Below, one piece after another: positions 1 to 5,554 of a stretch of DNA of 7,675 bases. The translations under genes were made by a program, and so were the position numbers. The DNA lies in contig JBLIKP010000099.1 in assembly GCA_047635375.1 (NCBI GenBank), positions 1 to 7,675 on the forward strand, given 5' to 3'. This stretch comes from JBLIKP01 sp047635375 (GTDB taxonomy: Bacteria; Bacteroidota; Bacteroidia; Sphingobacteriales; Sphingobacteriaceae). Every line of letters begins with the position of its first letter. The stretch's first letter is position 1. The notes under the pieces were generated by a model. The model worked only from the letters and a program-made list of their open reading frames with translations. It was not told where the DNA came from and did not search any database.

Positions 1-119
1 TCAGTAGGTTGTGCAGTTAAGGATGAATCGGCAGATTGCCCATGACTTTCTAGGCTCTGCAATAGGCAAAGGGAAAATATTAGTTTAAAAAGGAAGAGTG
101 ATGGGAGCCTAATTTTCAA
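1..119 (-). CDS. Partial exported protein, probably LptD-like LPS assembly protein (5' end only)
   Basis: Only the first 39 codons are inside the window; the gene continues off the left edge. Reading leftward from a TTG at 119-117 gives a basic N-terminus (MKIRLPS), a hydrophobic stretch (LFLFKLIFSLCLLQSL) and then a polar segment (ESHGQSADSSLTAQPT). This is a textbook Sec signal peptide followed by the start of a mature exported chain. No ATG or GTG lies in frame just upstream, so TTG is the likely start; TTG starts also occur at mlaD and phoH here. The identity is inference from position. In many Bacteroidota the outer-membrane LPS-assembly protein LptD lies divergent to an amidase-mlaD pair, as this gene does. 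The visible residues do not themselves identify LptD, so the exported nature is much firmer than the family. Confidence 0.55.
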   Translation of the reverse strand, partial: MKIRLPSLFLFKLIFSLCLLQSLESHGQSADSSLTAQPT

Positions 120-139
120 GGAATATCTTATTGGAAAAT

Positions 140-147
140 CAAAATTA
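140..147 (-). promoter_or_regulatory. Candidate -7 box for the leftward lptD-like gene
   Basis: On the minus strand this reads TAATTTTG, an exact match to the Bacteroidota -7 consensus TAnnTTTG. It lies about 20 nt before the TTG start at 119, giving a short leader. No clear TTTG-type -33 box is present at the usual spacing, so this rests on the -7 match and position only. Confidence 0.35.
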
Positions 148-225
148 CAATTAAACGTTATTAATTAACAGGGTTCTAAGTGAATAAGTGGAAAAGAAGC
201 GTTATTTCATTGGCGCATTGCTTTA

Positions 226-233
226 TAACTTTG
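226..233 (+). promoter_or_regulatory. Candidate -7 box for the amidase-mlaD unit
   Basis: Reads TAACTTTG, an exact TAnnTTTG match. A weak -33-like TTTC at 205-208 sits 17 nt upstream. The implied transcription start near 240 would leave about 30 nt of leader before GTG 272. It would fall inside the coding region if the more distal GTG at 188 were the start, so it supports the shorter amidase. Confidence 0.42.
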
Positions 234-271
234 TGTCATTAGGTTTTTTCAAAGGTACAAAAATAGGGAAC

Positions 272-1060
272 GTGAAAAAGATATTATTAGTTGTGTTACT
301 ACCCATTTGGGTTGTGTGTGTCAGTTTTTCAGAAACTGGAAACGACAAGTTTAAGGAAAAAATCACCACCATTGTAATTGATGCTGGTCACGGCGGTCAT
401 GACCCAGGGTGTTCGGGGAAGTTTTCTAAAGAAAAAAATGTTGCGCTGGATATTGCCCTAAAATTGGGGAGGTACATCGAGGAGAATATCCCTGAGGTTA
501 ATGTGATATACACTCGAAAAACTGACGTTTTCATTGAGCTCTACGAACGTGCAAGGATTGCAAATGAGGCAAATGCCGATTTATTCATTAGCATTCATTG
601 CAACGCAAACCATAATACTTCCGCCTATGGCACTGAAACCATAACCATGGGACTGCATAAATCTAAGGTGAACTTAGAAACCGCTCAACGTGAAAACGGG
701 GTAATCCTTTTGGAGGATAACTATGAGCAAAACTATGATGGTTTTGATCCTAGTTCTCCAGAGGCATATATTATGTTTTCAATGTTTCAAAATGCTTTTC
801 TAGACAGGAGTATCGATCTAGCCTCAAAGGTTGAGCAACAATTTAGAGATAGAGTAAGTAGAAAAAGTAGAGGGGTTAAACAAGCTGGATTACTTGTGCT
901 ATTTAAGACAACTATGCCAAGTATCCTTGTGGAAACTGGTTTTTTAACCAACCCCAAAGAAGAAAGATTCCTTAATTCAAAAGACGGACAGTCATATATA
1001 GCAAGTGCAATTTATCGCGCCTTTAAAGAATATAAGAACGGAATAGAAGGAGTAAACTAA
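272..1060 (+). CDS. N-acetylmuramoyl-L-alanine amidase (Amidase_3 family), exported
   Basis: This is a zinc amidase that cuts the bond between N-acetylmuramic acid and L-alanine in peptidoglycan, acting in the periplasm during cell separation or wall turnover. From GTG 272 the product is 262 residues. It begins with a classic signal peptide (MKKILLVVLLPIWVVCVSFS). The frame is open back to GTG 188, but that start would put 28 residues before the signal peptide and bury a promoter-like TAACTTTG. The catalytic domain spans about residues 33-254. Likely zinc ligands are H40 (DAGHGG), E54 (KEKN) and H109 (SIHCNA), with catalytic E221 (LVETGF). An insert at about residues 125-180 resembles the region that in AmiB/AmiC carries an autoinhibitory helix released by LytM-type activators; that parallel is inference. 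mlaD follows on the same strand after 103 bp. Confidence 0.9.
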   Translation: MKKILLVVLLPIWVVCVSFSETGNDKFKEKITTIVIDAGHGGHDPGCSGKFSKEKNVALDIALKLGRYIEENIPEVNVIYTRKTDVFIELYERARIANEANADLFISIHCNANHNTSAYGTETITMGLHKSKVNLETAQRENGVILLEDNYEQNYDGFDPSSPEAYIMFSMFQNAFLDRSIDLASKVEQQFRDRVSRKSRGVKQAGLLVLFKTTMPSILVETGFLTNPKEERFLNSKDGQSYIASAIYRAFKEYKNGIEGVN

Positions 1061-1074
1061 TCAAAACTTCATAT

Positions 1075-1115
1075 TTGGCTTAAGATTCACGTTTAAGTGA
1101 ATCAGCCAATCTTAA
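1075..1115 (+). repeat. Compound inverted repeat between amidase and mlaD
   Basis: TTGGCT (1075-1080) pairs with AGCCAA (1104-1109). Inside it GATTCAC (1084-1090) pairs with GTGAATC (1097-1103) around a 6-nt loop, leaving a 3-nt TAA bulge on the left arm, so 13 base pairs form in all. A competing exact pairing, TTAAGATT (1080-1087) with AATCTTAA (1108-1115), overlaps the first and excludes it. No T-run follows, so it is not a standard intrinsic terminator. It could be an mRNA processing or stability hairpin between two co-transcribed genes, or an operator. Confidence 0.6.
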
Positions 1116-1163
1116 AATGGTTAATGTTCCGTACCTTAGCCAAGTATTTAAAATTCATTTATT

Positions 1164-2126
1164 TTGAAAATAGCTAACGAAACCAAAGTCGGAATTTTGG
1201 CAGTTTTTGCCATTACATTAATGATATTCGGTTATAACTTTTTGAAGGGAAAAGACCTTTTCTCTGATAAAACAGATTATTTCGCTGTTTATCCTCGAAT
1301 CGACGGATTAACGGCATCAAACCCAGTGCTTGTTAATGGATTTACCGTTGGAAGGGTGAGAAAACTTAAATTACTTCCTGATGGGATGATTTTAGTGAGA
1401 ATCGGAATCAAAAATGAAATTACATTCCCAAAAAATTCAGTTGCACGAATTGTAAGTAGTGACCTCTTAGGTTCAAAATCTATAACATTAATTCTTGGTG
1501 ATTCTCCAGGTTTGGCGCAACCTGGCGATACTCTTAAAAATGACATTGAGCTAAGCCTAACTGAGTCTGTAAACAAACAAGTTTTACCAGTAAAGCTTAA
1601 AGCCGAAAACCTAATGGCATCGCTAGATTCTGTAATGATCTCATTAAATTATATTATCACTCCAAAATTCAGGAATAGCATTTCCCGAAGTGTAAGTAAT
1701 CTTGAGAAGTCTACAGAAGGAATTGATAGTTTAATCGTTGAGCAAAGACAAAGATTGTCTGTAATTTCAGGAAATATTGAAGCTTTAACCATTGTGTTGC
1801 GTGAGAACGAGGAGAAAATCCGAAATACGATAGCTAATGTGGAGCTAATTTCTGATAATATAGCACAGGCTAATTTAACACAGCTTTTGGCCGATGCAGA
1901 AACGTCAATGGCTCAAACAAAAATTATCGTAGAAAAGATAAATCAAAGCCAAGGTTCGTTGGGACTAATGGTAAACGATAAAGCTTTATATAATAACCTT
2001 ACTGATGCGTCTAAAAGCTTGGATGAACTGCTATCCGATTTAAAGGGTCAGCCAAAACGATACGTTAATTTCTCTTTGTTTGGCGGTGGGAAAAGTAAAA
2101 CAGAACCTTTACCACAGCCTAAATAA
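1164..2126 (+). CDS. MlaD/MCE-family lipid-transport substrate-binding protein
   Basis: This is the inner-membrane-anchored MCE component of a phospholipid ABC transport system moving lipids between inner and outer membranes. The 320-residue product starts at TTG 1164. The first residues (MKIANETKVGI) are the standard beginning for this Bacteroidota family, and no better start exists. One N-terminal membrane helix covers about residues 9-27. The MCE domain follows at about 38-115 (YPRIDGLTASNPVLVNGFTV, then VSSDLLGSKSITL). A long helical or coiled-coil region runs from about 140 to 260. A C-terminal motif (LMVNDKALYNNL, then PKRYVNFSLFG) ends near 307. The matching permease and ATPase genes (MlaE and MlaF types) are not in the window. 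It is probably co-transcribed with the amidase. Its last 8 bases overlap the end of rnz on the other strand. Confidence 0.9.
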   Translation: MKIANETKVGILAVFAITLMIFGYNFLKGKDLFSDKTDYFAVYPRIDGLTASNPVLVNGFTVGRVRKLKLLPDGMILVRIGIKNEITFPKNSVARIVSSDLLGSKSITLILGDSPGLAQPGDTLKNDIELSLTESVNKQVLPVKLKAENLMASLDSVMISLNYIITPKFRNSISRSVSNLEKSTEGIDSLIVEQRQRLSVISGNIEALTIVLRENEEKIRNTIANVELISDNIAQANLTQLLADAETSMAQTKIIVEKINQSQGSLGLMVNDKALYNNLTDASKSLDELLSDLKGQPKRYVNFSLFGGGKSKTEPLPQPK

Positions 2127-3042
2127 CATCTTCAATAGAGAAGGTTATTCCTTCTTCCGCGACAAGCGAATTCTCAAATTCTTTTTTGCATTCCTCTAGA
2201 AGAGGGGTGGGAGATTTATATCTGGCAGAGAAGTGCCCAATAAGCAATTGCTTTGCATTGGCCATTTTCGCAATAATTCCAGCTTCTTTCGCTGTAGTGT
2301 GCCTAGTTTCTTTGGCTCTTGCCTTTAACTCGTGAAGAAAGGTCGCCTCGTGATATAATAAATCGACATTCTTAATTAAAGGGATAATTTCTTCGAGAAA
2401 ACACGTGTCGCTGCAGAAAGCATATGACCTAGGCGGTGGTGGAGAAAATGTTAAATCTTCATTTTTTATTATTTGCCCGTTTTTGTCGGTATAATCATGC
2501 CCCTTTTTTAACAACGGCCTGAAGTCTAAGGGAATGTTTTTTCTATCGATTTCGGTAGAATCTATTTTTCTAGGCCTTGGTTTCTCCTTAAATAGAAAAC
2601 CCGTAGTGTCAATTTTATGGCGTAAGGGAATTGTACGAACCTCAATTAAATCATTTTCAAAAATAATTTCAGAGTTTTTTGGGTCTGTTGCCTTAAAATG
2701 AAGGTCGTACCTCAGTCGTGTCTTACTATGCTTTAGCTGGATGTTAATTATCTCTATTAAAGGCTCAGGGCCGAAAAGATACATTGGCATTTGTCTTCCG
2801 CCTAAATGAAGCGAAGATAATAATCCCATTAGGCCAAAGTAATGGTCGCCGTGAAGATGACTTATGAAAATGTGATTTATTTTGGCCTTTTTTAAGCCAT
2901 ATTTATTCAGTTGACTTTGAGTCCCTTCGCCGCAATCTACAAGAAAGAGTTGCTCTGAATAATTAATTAATTGGGAGGTAGGATTACGATTTAAAGTGGG
3001 AGTAGCTGAGCTACTCCCCAAAATTGTAACCTCGAATTTCAT
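2119..3042 (-). CDS. rnz: Ribonuclease Z (tRNA 3'-processing endonuclease)
   Basis: This metallo-beta-lactamase-fold endonuclease removes 3' trailers from tRNA precursors, cutting after the discriminator base. The product is 307 residues, the usual size of the short bacterial form. The metal-binding set is complete: H62, H64, D66 and H67 (SHLHGDH), H142 (TIPLRH), D212 (FCSDT), H248 (TRHTT) and H270 (IGHFSARY). The N-terminal LGSSSATPTLNRN segment is also typical. The region around 148-200 matches the position of the flexible arm that binds the tRNA elbow. The start is ATG, 5 bp after the STAS gene stop, so the two are probably one transcript. Codons 9-15 contain a perfect inverted repeat, listed separately. 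The stop overlaps mlaD tail to tail. Confidence 0.96.
   Translation of the reverse strand: MKFEVTILGSSSATPTLNRNPTSQLINYSEQLFLVDCGEGTQSQLNKYGLKKAKINHIFISHLHGDHYFGLMGLLSSLHLGGRQMPMYLFGPEPLIEIINIQLKHSKTRLRYDLHFKATDPKNSEIIFENDLIEVRTIPLRHKIDTTGFLFKEKPRPRKIDSTEIDRKNIPLDFRPLLKKGHDYTDKNGQIIKNEDLTFSPPPPRSYAFCSDTCFLEEIIPLIKNVDLLYHEATFLHELKARAKETRHTTAKEAGIIAKMANAKQLLIGHFSARYKSPTPLLEECKKEFENSLVAEEGITFSIEDVI
2998..3018 (-). repeat. Perfect inverted repeat in the 5' coding part of rnz
   Basis: GGGAGTAGCT and AGCTACTCCC flank one central base. In the rnz mRNA this can form a 9-bp stem with a 3-nt loop, about 24-45 nt after the start codon. It is GC-rich compared with its surroundings. It lies in codons for the conserved G-S-S-S-A-T-P segment, so part of the sequence is fixed by protein constraint. 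Confidence 0.7.
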
Positions 3043-3047
3043 CGGGA

Positions 3048-3416
3048 TTAGTTATCTAATTTTCCTTCTGTATCGCCAGAAAGCGCAAAAATAACACCTT
3101 CTTCTACTGACTTGGAAATTTTAAAAACAGTTTCTAATTGAGAGATTTTTATCAATTTCTCCACTGTCGGCTGAATGTTTGCTAAAATAAAATTACCACC
3201 ACCAGATTTACATAAGCGGTTTGTTACAAGAAGTGAACTTAATCCTGATGAGTCACAGTAGCTTACATCCGATAAATCCAAAATAATGTTGTGTATCCCT
3301 TCCGTATTTAAAAGAATCATTTCTGATTTGAAAATAGGGGCAATTAAGCTGTTCAGTTTAGGTTCCTGAAGCTTTACAACGATGTGGTCTTCTTGTTTGT
3401 CTAGAGAGAATTTCAT
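3048..3416 (-). CDS. STAS-domain protein, anti-sigma-factor antagonist type (SpoIIAA-like)
   Basis: This is a single STAS domain of 122 residues, a cytoplasmic protein-interaction module that in SpoIIAA-type partner switching binds an anti-sigma kinase and is controlled by serine phosphorylation. The signature is YCDSSGLSSLL at about residues 53-63. By alignment with SpoIIAA the phosphorylatable serine would be S57. Typical flanks are present: a hydrophobic strand ahead (IILDLSD) and FILANIQPTVEKLIKIS after it. No anti-sigma kinase, PP2C phosphatase or sigma factor gene lies in the window, so the partner is unknown. The 5-bp gap to rnz suggests co-transcription. The start is ATG 3416, and upstream lies a 62-bp AT-rich gap. 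Confidence 0.88.
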   Translation of the reverse strand: MKFSLDKQEDHIVVKLQEPKLNSLIAPIFKSEMILLNTEGIHNIILDLSDVSYCDSSGLSSLLVTNRLCKSGGGNFILANIQPTVEKLIKISQLETVFKISKSVEEGVIFALSGDTEGKLDN

Positions 3417-3426
3417 AAAATAGGGT

Positions 3427-3465
3427 ATCGTTTTATTGGCATAAAGGTAATAAAAAAAAAACGAT
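3427..3465 (-). promoter_or_regulatory. AT-rich spacer upstream of STAS-rnz with A10 tract, inverted repeat and weak -7 box
   Basis: ATCGTTTT (3427-3434) is the exact complement of AAAACGAT (3458-3465). The right arm includes a run of ten A (3452-3461; ten T in the mRNA sense). Between the arms the minus strand reads TACCTTTA (3449-3442), one mismatch from TAnnTTTG, 25 nt before the STAS ATG. This may be the promoter of the STAS-rnz unit. No GC-rich stem precedes the T-run, so a terminator for purC is not convincing. Confidence 0.3.
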
Positions 3466-3478
3466 GAATTTTTATTGA

Positions 3479-4444
3479 TTAGGTTTTCAAATATTGTAAT
3501 ACATTATCGAATATACGTTCCTCTAAGTTCACCGAAGGGGCAGGCTCAAATTCCTTTCCGGTAATTTGCTCGAACAATTCAACATATCGAATTGAAATGG
3601 ATTCTATAACTTCAGGAGTCTTTTCTGGGATCTTTTGATTGTCAAGTCCTTGGAATCCATTTTCAATAAGCCATTGCCTTACAAATTCCTTAGATAAATG
3701 CTTTTGTGCTTCGTTGTTATCTTGACGTTCCTCATATCCTTCAGCATAAAAATAGCGTGATGAATCAGGGGTATGGATCTCATCAATTAAAACCACTTCA
3801 CCGTTAAGCATTCCAAACTCATATTTGGTGTCCACTAAAATTAAACCTCTGCCTGCAGCATGCGTAGTACCGAAAGCATAAAGCTTTAATGTGTAGTCTT
3901 CCAGTTTTTTGTAAGTCTCTTCTGCCACAATTCCTTGAGAAATGATTTCTTCTCTTGAAATGTCCATGTCATGGCCTTCCTGAGCCTTGGTAGTGGGTGT
4001 TAATATCGGACTTGGTAACCTGTCGTTTTATTTTATCCCCTCAGGTAATGGAACTCCACAAACAGATCGTTTCCCCGACTTGTACTCTCTCCAAGCGTGT
4101 CCGGCTAAATAGCCACGAACCACCATTTCAACGGCAAATGGTTCGCATGCCTTTCCAACGGTTACTGTTGGGTCAGGACTCGCTTCAAACCAGTTTGGTA
4201 CAATATGGGAGGTAGCCTGAAGAAAAGTTCCCGCAATTTGATTTAATACTTGACCCTTGAAAGGAATTCCCTTTGGTAAAATAACGTCAAACGCCGAAAT
4301 CCTATCGGTGGCAACCATTACCATTTTATCGCCTAGATTATATACCTCGCGGACTTTACCACGGTAAAAAGATTTTTGACCTGGGAAATTGAAATTTGTA
4401 TTGCCTAGGGTGCCTGTTTTTTTAATTAACTCGCTATTTATCAT
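3479..4444 (-). pseudogene. purC: SAICAR synthetase gene interrupted by one in-frame stop
   Basis: Phosphoribosylaminoimidazole-succinocarboxamide synthase joins aspartate to CAIR using ATP in de novo purine synthesis. The sequence is the longer, Ade1-like form, 321 codons before the final stop if read through. Codons 1-138 carry the nucleotide-binding signature (RGKVREVYNLG, residues 28-38), ATDRISAFDV (45-54) and VVRGYLAGHAWREY (108-121). Codon 139 is TAA. The same frame then continues without further damage: NDRLPSPILTPTTKAQEGHD, then GRGLILVDTKYEFG and DEIHTPDSSRY, to the normal C-terminus. Relatives usually have E or Q at the stop position, each one base from TAA. As it stands the gene gives a 138-residue fragment and possibly a 162-residue fragment restarting at ATG 3967. 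The gene starts inside phoH with an 11-bp overlap, implying translational coupling. Loss of function would imply purine auxotrophy unless there is another copy, recoding or a base error. Confidence 0.9.
4028..4030 (-). other. In-frame TAA stop at purC codon 139
   Basis: The minus-strand codons read GGG ATA AAA TAA AAC GAC AGG (G I K stop N D R). The frame is identical before and after, so this is a point nonsense change and not a frameshift. TAA is used as the normal stop of several neighbours (amidase, mlaD, the end of purC), which argues against genome-wide reassignment of TAA. Confidence 0.9.
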
Positions 4445-5399
4445 CTTTAGAGTCTGTTTGAGGTTTTTTATCGTAAGCTTTAATAATATTTTTTACAAGA
4501 GTATGGCGGATTACATCAGAGCCTTTTAGCCTAATGAAATCGATTCCCTTTATGTTTTTTAGAATCTCAATGGCATGTACCAATCCAGAGGCAACACGCT
4601 TGGGAAGGTCAATTTGGCTAACGTCTCCGGTAAGTACGAATTTTGCCGATGGCCCCATTCGTGTTAAAAACATCTTTAATTGTAGATCGGTTGTGTTTTG
4701 CGCCTCGTCCAAAATGACGAAAGCATTGTCTAAAGTGCGCCCGCGCATAAACGCAAGAGGAGCAATTTCGATCATTCTATTTTCTAGGTAATAATTTAGT
4801 TTCTCCTTTGGAATCATATCATCCAGAGCATCATAAAGTGGACGCAAATAAGGGTCGATTTTTTCTTTTAAATCACCAGGAAGGAAGCCTAGGCTTTCTC
4901 CTGCTTCAACCGCCGGTCTGGTTAAAACGATACGCTTAACCTCCTTGTTTTTCAAGGCTTTTACGGCGAGGGCAACGGCGGTATAGGTTTTCCCAGTACC
5001 AGCAGGTCCAATTGCGAAAAGAATATCGTTTTCCAAAATGCTGGAAACCATTTTCTTTTGATTGGGAGTTCGTGCCTTAATTAATCGGCCGTTGGGTCCG
5101 TAAACAATAACATCATTGTTTACGGAGATGCTTTCAGAACCATCAATGGTAGAATCAAAAATTCCATCAAGATCGTTTGAGTTTAATCTGTTGTATTTTT
5201 CAACGTGCGCTATTAGCCTTTGGAAGACCATTTTAAACGCGTTAAGTTCAGATTCTTCACCCCGCACTCGTAATTGCTCACCTCTAGCTATAATATTTAG
5301 CTTTGGGAAATGCTTTTTTATCTGATTGTAATTGCTGTTTTGAGCGCCCCAGAATGTGCCTAGGTTGATGCCCTCAATTTCTAATAAAAGCTCGTTCAA
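4434..5399 (-). CDS. PhoH-family P-loop ATPase
   Basis: This cytoplasmic ATPase, of 321 residues, resembles the C-terminal helicase-type NTPase domain of superfamily 1 and is widely linked to RNA metabolism. The exact physiological role of this family is not settled. An N-terminal region of about 110 residues has the KH-like appearance usual for PhoH/YbeZ-type proteins. Walker A is GPAGTGKT (131-138) and Walker B is FVILDEAQN (227-235). TRPAVEAGESLGFLPGD (160-176) and LTGDVSQIDLP (256-266) are family signatures. The start is TTG 5399: no in-frame ATG precedes the conserved N-terminus (MNELLLEIEGI), and a good promoter lies about 36 nt upstream. Its 3' end overlaps purC by 11 bp. The phoH-purC arrangement recurs in Bacteroidota as far as I recall. 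Confidence 0.94.
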   Translation of the reverse strand: MNELLLEIEGINLGTFWGAQNSNYNQIKKHFPKLNIIARGEQLRVRGEESELNAFKMVFQRLIAHVEKYNRLNSNDLDGIFDSTIDGSESISVNNDVIVYGPNGRLIKARTPNQKKMVSSILENDILFAIGPAGTGKTYTAVALAVKALKNKEVKRIVLTRPAVEAGESLGFLPGDLKEKIDPYLRPLYDALDDMIPKEKLNYYLENRMIEIAPLAFMRGRTLDNAFVILDEAQNTTDLQLKMFLTRMGPSAKFVLTGDVSQIDLPKRVASGLVHAIEILKNIKGIDFIRLKGSDVIRHTLVKNIIKAYDKKPQTDSKDDK

Positions 5400-5435
5400 A
5401 TTATGGTTTTCCGTTAATGGATTGTCTAATTCTTA

Positions 5436-5464
5436 CAAAATTACAAATCTTTTATCCTTACAAA
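5436..5464 (-). promoter_or_regulatory. Promoter for phoH-purC (Bacteroidota type)
   Basis: The minus strand reads TTTG (5464-5461), a 17-nt spacer, then TAATTTTG (5443-5436). Both boxes match the Bacteroidota sigma-ABfr-type consensus (TTTG ... TAnnTTTG). The expected transcription start near 5430 gives a leader of about 30 nt to the TTG start. This is the best promoter in the window. The remainder of the 155-bp gap (5400-5554) holds only a weak candidate for the rightward gene, TAATTTCG at 5531-5538. Confidence 0.6.
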
Positions 5465-5554
5465 AAGCTGAATCCACAAGTAAAATAATATTTATTTCTA
5501 TTTCAGGTTTTCTATCGCGCAAAGAGTTGTTAATTTCGCGTCAGTAATTTCACT

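Noticed and set aside
1289..1576. Open frame of 95 codons on the minus strand within mlaD
   Set aside because: Antisense to the MCE domain of a clear gene; its sequence has no recognisable domain and no promoter of its own.
2193..2205. Small inverted repeat CCTCT-AGA-AGAGG inside rnz, considered as an mlaD terminator
   Set aside because: Only 5 bp of stem and no T-run after it on either strand.
3968..4027. Frameshift as the cause of the purC break
   Set aside because: The two halves are in the same frame and the 60 bases between stop and next ATG translate to the expected conserved segment, so it is a pure nonsense change.
4028..4030. Alternative genetic code with TAA as a sense codon
   Set aside because: TAA ends the amidase, mlaD, DUF62 and purC genes at the expected family lengths.
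3997..4215. Open frame of 72 codons on the plus strand opposite purC
   Set aside because: Shadow of purC; no family resemblance, and it spans the purC stop region only by chance.
4534..5547. Three plus-strand open frames (4534-4791, 5116-5325, 5356-5547) opposite or beside phoH
   Set aside because: Antisense to phoH or crossing its promoter; composition looks like non-coding shadow and no motifs were seen.
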